A DNA stretch of 21,448 nt from Fonticula alba (lineage: Eukaryota > Opisthokonta > Rotosphaerida > Fonticulaceae). The translations under genes were made by a program, and so were the position numbers. Positions 1 to 8,772 of the stretch are shown here, in pieces. Positions within the stretch are counted from its first letter, which is position 1; the number at the start of each line of letters is the position of its first letter. The notes under the pieces were generated by a model. The model saw only the letters and a list, made by a program, of their open reading frames with translations, searched no databases and was not told where the DNA came from. The DNA lies in the NCBI RefSeq assembly GCF_000388065.1, contig NW_009242972.1, positions 3,445,837 through 3,467,284 of the forward strand. Direction: 5' to 3'.

Positions 1-33
<33 letters not shown>
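1..33. repeat. 33-base poly-C run at window start
   Basis: The window opens with 33 consecutive C residues, followed by 20 bases leading to the start codon of the first gene. It may be a real homopolymer in the promoter or 5' UTR, or the edge of an assembly contig. Other G or C runs of 16-21 bases occur in the window, so a genuine long run is credible. Its true length is uncertain, because sequencing of such runs is error-prone. Confidence 0.9.
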
Positions 34-37
<4 letters not shown>

Positions 38-53
38 CGGATAGTCCGCCGCC

Positions 54-3000
54 ATGCCCCAGAACGCACACAATAGCCGGATCTTTTCCCTGCCGGTCCC
101 CAAGCAGGCATCCTTCAGCTCGTCGACCGAGAGCAGCCCCAGCCTGTCGGCGGACTTTGGCGGCTTCTGCAACTTCGGCGGCTCCAGCAAGGCCAGCGAC
201 CCGCCGCAGTTCACCGAGCTCTACACCCTGGACTATGCCCTCGGCCGTTCGCCCAGCGGCCGGGGCGATGTCTTGTGCGTCGCTCGGTGATCCCACCCAC
301 CCACCCACCCATGCGCACCAAAGCCGCCCACCGGGCCAAGCCCACTGACAACCAAATGGCCCCATGCAGCGTCGCCACCACCATCGTCGATCGCGCGCCG
401 GTGCACATCCGTCGACTGTCGCTCCTTGAAACCACGCCCAGTGGCCCGGGCCCGGTGTCGGCCAATGGCAAGCATGTTGCCAACCCGGCCAGCGGACTGG
501 ATGGCTCCCATCGCGTCACGGCCCCGGCTCCGGAGGAGGGCGCCGGCCCGTCCCCCGGGTCGCCGCCTACCGCCGGGCGTGTGGACAACTCCCCGACCGC
601 GAGCATGGCTCGCCAGACCCTGACGAAGTTGACCGCCGGCAAGCTGCGCCCCTCCCGCAGCACGTCCCCCTCGTCTGGCTCCCGGGCCGCCATGGCCGCC
701 GGCTGTGCCAACATGACCAGCACCTTCATGACGCAGTCCGCCGCCTATGAGCTGGCCATCCTGTCATCCACCAGCCACCCGAATGTGCGTGCTCCCTACC
801 ATTCCGCCCCCCCCCCCCCTCGCCTCACCTCCTCCCCTGCTTGAAGACTGGTCCGGGCCCCTTGCATCGTGCCCGCCTCTGACTGACTCTCAATTTCCTC
901 CTGCCGCTGGCGGCGCCCCCCTCCCCCCATAGATCGCCGCCCTGCGTGATGTGTTTATTTCGCCCAGTTGCGATCTGTGCGTGCTTGGCTCCTTCGAATC
1001 GGGCAACCATGCTAAGGTCGCCGAGCCTCTCTGTCTCCCTGCCTCTCTCCCTCTCCCTCTCCCTCTCCCTCTCCCCCCCCCCCCCTCCCCAGCTCGTGCT
1101 GCTGATGCATACTCACCACCCGGCTCCCGGCCCCATTCACCTCACCCTCCTGTTCTCTCGGCCCATTGACCACGCGCGCTTCTCCCGCACAGCTACATTG
1201 TCACTGAGCTCTTGGACTCGTCGGCCTCCTCGCTGCTGGAGGCTGCCGCCTCTGGTGAGCTGTCCATGGCGTCGCTAAACATCGGGGTTTTCGCCGCCGG
1301 TGGCCGTAAGAAGGCTGGCGAGCCGGCTCCCTCCATTCACTCGGTCTATGAGCGCACCGCGCAGGCCTACCTCCGGGGGGCCATCAGCGCGCTGGCTGTG
1401 CGTGCCTGCATCTCCCTGCGCGCTGTCTTCCTTCTTCCCTCGTGCCGCCTCCACACCCTGCCTTGTGCGCCCATTCCCACTTTTGCCATGACATCCCAGC
1501 TGACCTTTCGCCCCCTGCCCACCTCCCGGCACTGGCCATCTCCATTGCAGCATCTCCACTCGGCCGGGGTCACCCATGGCTGTCTCACCACCGCCAGCCT
1601 GCATATGTGCTCCAAGACCGGTCGCGTCCTCGTGCGTGCCAGGATCTCATCGTGCAGCCCCCTCACCACCCCATGCTCGCCATTCTGCGCCTGTTCTTCT
1701 CATCGCACTATGCCTGACGGGGATCGCCCCGTCGCCCTCTTCACTTTGGCTGACACCTCCGCGCCTGGTCCTGCCCCCCCCCCCGCCCTTTGCAGCTTAC
1801 CGACGCCGCATCGCTGCCGGCCACCAGTGGCGACTGCCCTCCTGGGCCGTATGCCGCTCCCGAGGCGGCGCTCTGCATGGGCGGTGCGCCGTCGAATGTC
1901 GCCGGGCAGCGCTTCGATCCCCACTCCTTTGAGAACCGCGCGGCGGCGGATTCCTGGTCGCTGGGTGTTGTGGCTGCGCAGTTGGCTCGCGGCCAGCACG
2001 AGCAGCTGACCGACAATTCGCTCACCTCGCGCGCCATCTCCTGGGCGCGCATCCTCGTGGGCACCTTTGGCCCATGCGAGGCTGAGTCCCCGGAGAAGGT
2101 GGCCGCCCCGCCAGACGCCAAGAACTGGGATGGCGTTCGTCAGGATGTGCGTGTGCTTGCGTTTGTGTTTCTCTCTCTCTCTCTCTCTCCCTCTCTCCCC
2201 CTCTTCCTCCTTCGCCTGGCCCCATGTCCGTCCTTTTGGACATGTGGACGGGCGTTGGTGTACCTCCCGAAGTGCGTGTCTGCATGCACGGAACTGACCA
2301 TTGGGCTCTCTTTTTTTTTTCTTGCTTCCCCTCTGTCTCTCGACCTTGCCGTGCGGCTTCCGCTTGCCACGCGCTCTGTGTAGGTCCGTGATCTGCTTGA
2401 GAAGCCGCTGGCTCGCGCGTCGCGCACCCTGCGCGACCGGTACACCCGGTCATCGAGCATTGCCCCGGGTGCGGGTGGATCCCTCCTGCCATCGGCCAGT
2501 TCCGCCCTGCACAACACCTCCGGCTCGGACTCGGCGTCCTTGCGTTCGGTCGGCTCGGTCAGCTCGGACTCGGCGTCCATCGCCCCGAGCATCGCCGGGC
2601 TTGGCTCTTCTCTGCGCTGTGAAGAGGCGGCCGACATTGCCGGGCAGCTTCTCCGCCTGGCTCCCTCTCGCCGGATCCTCCCCTCCTTCCTGCTGACTTC
2701 GCCGCCGTCGTCTCTGGTGCGCATGCCATTGGCTCCTGCTCTTCCAATTGCCCCCTGCCCGAGCTCCTCCCTGTGCAAGTTCCCTCGTGTGATCACCATG
2801 GGGGACGATGGGCGGCGCGCATTTTCGCATGGGCGGCCCCCGTGTGCCCGACGACCGTCGACCAGCCAAATCGAACAGCAACTAACGCGGTATCATGGAA
2901 CGATGGCCGGACTTTTCCTCCTCTCTCCCCCTCTCTCTCCCTCTCTCTTGCTCCCCCCCGCCCCCGCCGCCCTCCACAGCCCACCCCCATCGAGCTGCCC

Positions 3001-3213
3001 ATTTTCCGTCCCACCACCTCCGGCATCCCGCACTCGGCCTCCCTCTCGTCCATCACTTCCAACGCGTCGACGAACTCCAAGTGCTCCCTCAGCGTGGGCT
3101 TCGACCTGCCTGAGGGGACATTCTCGCCGGAAGACCTGGCCGGGTTCGAGGCGATCGCGTGGATTGCCAAGTCGGTGAATGAATTCCACCAGTCAAACGG
3201 TATTTACTTCTGA
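54..3213 (+). CDS. MAP-kinase-like pseudokinase, 8 exons, 627 aa
   Basis: Proposed CDS: join(54..274,370..784,933..976,1193..1397,1551..1631,1796..2146,2384..2716,2980..3213). All phases agree and the total is 1884 nt. The ATG has a strong context (gccgccATG). Landmarks in order: glycine-rich-loop region around residues 62-73 (LGRSPSGRGDV); beta3 VHIRRL (85-90), where Arg88 replaces the VAIK lysine; alphaC with Glu201 (AYELAIL) then HPNI; hinge YIVTELLD from 228, close to MAPK YIVTELMD; catalytic loop HGCLTTAS (304-311), where Cys306 replaces the HRD Asp and Ser311 the Asn; DAA (325-327) in place of DFG; APE intact (343-345); ADSWSLGVV with Asp374; and subdomain XI LLRLAPSRRIL (528-538). No TxY motif occurs in the activation segment. 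Catalysis is therefore unlikely and a scaffold or allosteric role is inferred. Ser-rich insertions lie at about 95-190 and 460-515. The C-terminal tail (about 555-627) is unrecognised. Exon structure is inferred from splice consensus, phase and kinase alignment. Confidence 0.85.
1026..1089 (+). repeat. CTCCCT/CT repeat and C run inside intron 3
   Basis: An imperfect CT/CTCCCT array running into a C tract lies inside the third intron (977-1192) of the pseudokinase gene. It is part of a long pyrimidine-rich intron body that ends at a CACAG acceptor (1191-1192). Translating through it gives Leu-Ser-Pro repeats, which helps show that this stretch is not coding. Confidence 0.8.
2170..2205 (+). repeat. 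CT microsatellite inside intron 6
   Basis: A CT-dinucleotide tract starts about 24 bases after the GTGCGT donor of intron 6 (2147-2383) of the pseudokinase gene. The same intron carries a T10 run at 2311-2320 and ends at a GTGTAG acceptor. A similar CT array (2927-2949) sits in intron 7 (2717-2979), before its CACAG acceptor. Confidence 0.8.
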
Positions 3214-3518
3214 GCAGTCGGAGGCACGGCATCCACGACCACAGCAGCCGCATGTTCCTCTCTCTCTCTCTCTCTCTCCCTCTCGTCTGCCGCTCTGCGC
3301 TTCCGTTTTCCCATGCAGACGGGCCACCGGCCCGTCGAGCCTCTCCCTCTCTCGCTCGGAGTGCTGCTTTTTCCGCCCGCTGCCTGGCCGACTTGCCGGG
3401 CGACAAAGGGAGCGCTGGGGATGTCTTTGTTTCTGGTTGCTTTCAGTTTCTGCTTCCCGTCCGATGTACACCTCCTCGTCTCCCCAATTTTCGCCTGTTG
3501 GAGGATCGCCCCCCTCCC

Positions 3519-3519
<1 letters not shown>

Positions 3520-3555
<36 letters not shown>
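3520..3555 (+). repeat. Perfect (TC)18 microsatellite
   Basis: An uninterrupted TC dinucleotide array of about 36 bases in the 3' flank of the pseudokinase gene. It has the same strand orientation as the CT arrays in that gene's introns, so it is probably within a transcribed non-coding segment. A shorter CT array lies at about 3262-3285. Confidence 0.9.
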
Positions 3556-3557
<2 letters not shown>

Positions 3558-4125
3558 CATCCCCCATCGAAATGGGCGCAGCATCTCTCCCCCTCGCTCG
3601 CTCTCTCCCTCGCTCGGTGTCCTTTATGTGCGCGCCATGCGCACTTGGTATTCAAGGCATCGCGGGAGCACGCGCCCTCCCCGCCCCCCCCCCCTTCCCC
3701 CCCTCCCTCCCCCTTCTTCCGCTCCATCAACAGGTTTTTGCTTCCTCTGCTCGCCCGCGCACCGCCCGGCCGCAGCAGCGGGCCACATTTTGATCCACTT
3801 CCTCCCCAGGAGCGCGACTGTCACCGCAGGGTGACGGCCAATGCCTCGTCCGGAGGGCCCCGCCATGTGTGCATATGCATGTGGGTGCGGGCGTGGGTGC
3901 ACATATGTTCCCCCCCCCTCCCCCCACATCCCCGATGCATTCTCTGCCGGCTGCCTCGCCCTCCTCCTCTCTCCGCCTTTCCTTCGCCCCCCCCCCTCCC
4001 TCCCTACCCCCCAACCCCTCCTCTTCTTCACAGAAAGAGCGCGCACGCAGGCTGCATAAATGTGCTCTTCCTCCTCATTTTCGTGCCCATCTCTCGGCGT
4101 AGTCCTCGTCGAACCTCCGGCAAAT

Positions 4126-4131
4126 AATAAA
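4126..4131 (+). terminator. Possible polyadenylation signal AATAAA
   Basis: This is the only AATAAA hexamer seen on the plus strand downstream of the pseudokinase stop. It sits in a locally A-rich patch (4121-4134) of otherwise GC-rich DNA, about 910 bases after the stop codon. If it is used, the 3' UTR would be long or spliced. Position and sequence are the only support. Confidence 0.4.
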
Positions 4132-4135
4132 AACC

Positions 4136-5187
4136 CTAGACATCACAGTGTGCTGCGATCTTCGCCGCCATGTAGGCGCGATGCCGGCGACCGAGGCCCA
4201 GCGGTGTGCGTGTGCGTACCACCCCTCCAAGCTCACATCCCTCGAAGAAGGGGCGGGGGGAGCAAAGCACAAAGCAGCACAGGGCCGCCCAGGTCGTGAG
4301 GAAAAAAAGGCCCCAGCAACGATCCAGGACGCGCTCGGCGGGTGGCGCTCCCGGCATGCAGGGGCGCGAGGCGAGGCGAGTCAAGAGAAAGGCAGACAAG
4401 CTAAGAAGAGGATAATGTATTGACATCTGACGGTGCCAGATCCCGATGCGCGTATGGGGGCATTTGACATGGGTCCATGTAAAAATACAAACATGGACAC
4501 AGGCGGTGCCCGCATGTGTGGCGTCCATGAATGTGGCAAGAAGACATCTGTGTATGGGGAGCGATGCTCGAGGCAGGGCCGGTAGCCAGCTCGCGCATCG
4601 CCGGAATGTGGCTTCACCCTGCGCCGAGGCCCCGCGCACGCCCCCTCTCTGACAGCCGCACATTCGGGTGTACCCCCCCTCCCCCCCCCCACCTCCCGCT
4701 TCCCCCGCAGGGGGCGCGCAGGGGAGGCGCCGAGGGGCAGAGGAGGGAAGACAAAGAGCATGCTCGCGGGGCAGGGAAGGAACTGTTTCCCTGCAAGGCA
4801 TGAGGCCTGGGCGGGGGGAAGGGTGGGAGAAAGGGGGGCAGGGGAAAATTGCAAGGAAAGGCAAAAAGGAGAGCATCTGCATGGGCGAAGGAGGGCGGCG
4901 AGGGGCCGAGCGAGGGGAGAGTGTGGGTATCTCTCTCCCGCGGAGCCGGCGGCGGATGGAGAGAGGTGTCAAGTTCGCCGCAGGGACCCATATGAGGGGC
5001 CACCCCCGGGGACCGGTGGAGGGGGCTCCGCCGTCGCGGTGTCGGACGGCGGGGCGGCAGCACCACCATAGGGGCCGCCCACAAAGTCCGCCGAAGCCGT
5101 CAAGTGCAGGGGGACTGCCTACTGTCGCCGTAGGTGGACAACAAGGGGAGGAGAGCAGCAAGTCAAGTTAGCGACGGGGGCGGGAAG
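4136..5187. other. Convergent intergenic region
   Basis: This lies between the 3' end of the plus-strand pseudokinase gene and the 3' end of the minus-strand zinc-finger gene. Bases 4400-4560 are AT-richer than their surroundings and include an 8-bp inverted repeat. Bases 4660-4940 are purine-rich on the plus strand, consistent with 3'-UTR or downstream sequence of the minus-strand gene. No minus-strand AATAAA was found here. Frames such as 4136-5161 (minus) have no recognisable domain. Confidence 0.5.
4473..4498. repeat. 8-bp perfect inverted repeat with A-rich loop
   Basis: GTCCATGT (4473-4480) and ACATGGAC (4491-4498) are exact reverse complements separated by the 10-base A-rich loop AAAAATACAA. 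RNA from either strand could form a small hairpin. It lies between two convergent genes, so a role in 3'-end formation is possible but unproven. Confidence 0.6.
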
Positions 5188-5239
5188 TTAAAAGAGGACT
5201 CGGCCTCGAGGGGGGGGGGGTGCCTCTGCACCAGCCTGA

Positions 5240-5277
<38 letters not shown>

Positions 5278-8200
5278 GGGGGGGAAAACGGGGCGAGACA
5301 CACGGTACTTACCTGAGAATGATCCAGCCAGGGCCCGCCACCGCGCCCGGCGTCCTCAGCCTGGGGGAAGCTATCGAGCGAGAGCACGCGCGACCCGCCA
5401 TGCTGGTATGGTGCCGACTGATGGTGGTGGTGGTGGTGGTGGTGCTGCTGCTGCTGCTGCTGTTGCAGGGGGTACTGCTGGTATGGCGAGTAGTACTGAG
5501 TCTGCTGCTGCTGCTGCTGCGACATCTGGTACGACGACGCCGACTGGTGGGAATGGTAGGCCGCCGCCTGGGGGTGCGGCAGCGATTGCGAATGGTACGA
5601 CTCGATCTTCGGGCCGGCCATGCCCCCACCATGCATCATGGCATAGGGCAGGGACACGCGCGGGATGATTTCCGATTCGTCGACCAGGCGCGTGAACCCC
5701 TCGTCAGCCAGAAGGCTGCCCGAGGGGAGGGTCCAACCAACAGCTGGCGCCTCGGCCGCAAGCACATGGCTGCCGGCCATGTCAGGCCCGCCGCGAGTGC
5801 CGGAGTGCTGTGGTTGTTGCGGTTGCTGCTGCTGTTGCTGCTGCTGCTGCAGCGGCTGCGAAGAGTGGAAGGACCCGGGGGGAGCGCCGGCGGTGGCGGC
5901 CGCGGCCGCCCAAGCAGGCCCGGGAGACTCGGCACGCGAGTCGGTGGCCGCGTGCGGGAGGCTGCCGGCTGCCGGGCCGGCGCCAGCCCCATTGGCAATG
6001 GCGAAGTTGGCCACCGCCAGGGCGCTATTGGCCGACATGTGGAGATTGTCCACCGACCGACTGCCGGGGGAATTGGGCATGGACTTGGAGGAGAGGGTGG
6101 TCAGGGAGGAAGAGGAGAAGGACGTCGGCAGGTGGCCGATGGAGCCGGAGAGAATGTGTGGCCGGAAGCCGGACATCGGGCCAGGGCCCGGGCCGACCGG
6201 GGTCGACACGCTGGTGGACGACAGCAGGATGGACTGGCCGACACCGTCGGCCGCGCCGACCGGGGTCGAGATTGCCTCCACGTCGTTGCTTCCGCCACGC
6301 GGGCGCTTCAGCGATTGGGGGGGAATGGTCACGGACGCCGACCCCGGGGCGGCCGCCGGGAGCACATCACCGGAGTAGGGGCCGCCTGGCGAGGGCGAGG
6401 GAGCGGCAGTGCTGGCCCCGGTGGCTCCGCCGGAAACGGCTCCTGACTGCCGGTGCGGGCCGAGAGCCGACCCGGCGGCCGGGATGTGCCCGCCAGTGCG
6501 AATGCCTGTACCAGCAGCACCGCCGCCGGGCGGGACGATGGCCAGGTCGCGCGGCGCCAGGCGCGAGTCCGAGAATGACCGGACCATGCCGGCACCATCA
6601 TACTCGAATCCCGCCAGGGACACGGGGGTGCCACTGCCGCCGTTGGTAGTGGTGGTGGTGGTGGTGGTGCTGCTGCTGCCGCCGGCAGCTGTCGAGGAAG
6701 CCGGCGGCGGGCTGGTCACCACATGGGGGAAGTGCAGCGGGCCACAGCTCCGCCGGAGTTTGTTCGGCTGTGGCGACAAAGGCGCCGCGCCGGCAGCATT
6801 GCCACCTGCCATGGGCCCGGGGCTGGGCGGCGACAGGGCCGACAAGGAGGCCTTGCCAACCAGGTGCCCGGCCGAGGCCGAGTGTGTCATGCCCTGATGC
6901 CCGTGCGGGCCGCCGCCGCCGCCGCCACCGCCGGGCCCGCCAACGCCCGCCTCGACCGTTAGGTGGGACAGGTGCGGGGGGTGCTGCTGTTGCTGCTGCT
7001 GCGAGTGGTGCACCAGGGGCTGGAGATGCGGGTGGAGATGCGGGTGATGATGAAGAGCGCGCGTCGCGGCGACCGCATTGTCGCCAGCTCGCCAGGGGGC
7101 CTCGCCGGGACCGCCCCCGGGGCCGGCCGCATGGGGAGACTGCTCCTGCACCGGGGTATTGGTGCCGGAAATGGGCGTCACCTGGGCCATACTGCCGGCG
7201 GGGTTGGTGCCTCCGGCGCTGGTCGCCCCGCCCCCCGGCGAGGTGGGCAGGACCACCACCTTCGGATAGAGGGCCGCCGCCACCGAGGACGGATGTGGCA
7301 GGTTGGGCGAGCTCATGGACGAGATCATGCCCCGGCCAGAGCCGCTGCTTGGCGGGCCAGCCGCGACATTGGTCGCCGACTCGGCGCCCGGATCCGGGTG
7401 GTGTTGAGACAGGTACTCGATGGAGCCGGTGTCCGGAACCGGGCCCGGCCCGAGGGCCGAGGCGCCACCGGCATCCGGCACCTCGGCCACGGCCCGGGCT
7501 CCGAAGAGGTCTGTGCGTCGGGCGGGACCGAGGAGCCCCGCTCCCAGGCCGGCATCCAGGTCCTGACCATGGTACGAGGCTGCCGAGCGCAGGGTAACCT
7601 CCGGCCCGGCAGTCGACGAGTTGGCCGGCTGCGCAGCATCAGGCTGCAACGGGCTGATGACCATCTGCGCATGGTGGTTGCTGCCACCGGCATGCTGCTG
7701 CTGCTGCTGCTGCGAATGGAGTGGCGTGTGCAGGTGCGGATGCGAGTGGGGATGGTTCGCGTGCGGATGCGGCTGGTACTGTGGGGCATATTGTGCCTGC
7801 GAGGAATACTGCTGCGACTGCGGCTGCTGCTGCTGCGAGGAGAACGGCGACTGCTGGCTGGCATACTGCGAGAAGCCGCCGGGAACCGCCGCCATGGCCC
7901 CGGGGGGCGGGGAAAAGTGCGGCAGGCTGAAGTCCCCATGCAGGGGCACGGATTTCACGGCCCCCGGAGGCAGCACATTGGCCGGGCTGCCGCGCAGGTC
8001 GCCGGTGCTCCCGAGAAGACCTCCAGGCAAGCCGGCCGTCGGGGAGGCCGAGTCGAAGGTGCCGCTGGTCGAGGGCGGCATGCCGCCGCCACTGGCCAGG
8101 GAATCAGGGCGCCCGTGGGCCGGATGGAGGTGATGGTGCTGCGACGGGGGGTGATGGCCCTGATGCTGGTACTGGTATGGGTGATGCTGGCCGGCTCCCA

Positions 8201-8740
8201 ATGGCAGGGACCCGGCACTGGCGGAGTGCCGCATGAGCGGCCGCCGGCCGGTGGCCTTAGCCGCCAATATGGCCCCCGGCTGGAAGTCATACTTCCCGGG
8301 GCCCATTCCGACCGGGCTGGGGGCGGCCCCGGCCGGGGTGGTCCCCATGCCATACTCGCTGCCGGCCCCGGTGGCCATGGATGGCAGGTCCCCGGCCGAG
8401 GGGGTGATGGCACGGCGAAGGCCAAAGCCCGTCGGGCCGCCGACCGGCGATGCGGCCATTGCCCGGCCGACGGCCGGCGGCGCATGATGCTCGTATGGAC
8501 CGCCGGCCGTCCGGGCGGCCCCGGGCCCGGCGGCCGAGAAGCCCACCGTCGGCGAATGGCTGATAGTCAGTCGCGAGGGGTCCGACACCCCGAGCGGGCC
8601 AATCTCCAGGATGGGCGTGAAGGACATCTTCCCGGGGGGCCCGGCCGCCAGGGAGGCGGTGCCCTGCATGTAGTGCATGCCGGAGGGGGGATTTTGCGAC
8701 TGGTGCGACGGATGGGCCTGGTGCGGGTGGCCGAAGGCCT

Positions 8741-8772
<32 letters not shown>

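Larger units (their letters stand above)
3214..4135 (+). other. Probable 3' UTR and flank of the pseudokinase gene
   Basis: This stretch follows the TGA at 3211-3213 and has no recognisable coding region. It is pyrimidine-rich on the plus strand, like the introns of the upstream gene, and ends near a possible AATAAA. It also has GTGCGC at 3628-3633 and acceptor-like sites at about 3808 (CCCCAG) and 4033 (CACAG), so one or more 3'-UTR introns are possible. Frames of up to 291 codons here translate mainly to Pro/Ser/Leu repeats. Transcript data would settle the 3' end. Confidence 0.45.

Noticed and set aside
287-369. Alternative first donor GTGATC at 287
   Set aside because: It also preserves phase but adds four residues before beta3. 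The GTGCGT at 275 matches the other donors and gives the canonical spacing from glycine loop to VAIK.
981-1192. Apparent frameshift between the HPNI exon and the YIVTELLD exon
   Set aside because: Using GT at 981 or 1017 leaves the phases incompatible. The GTGCGT at 977 gives phase 2, joins as Leu227 and restores the MAPK hinge, so no frameshift is needed.
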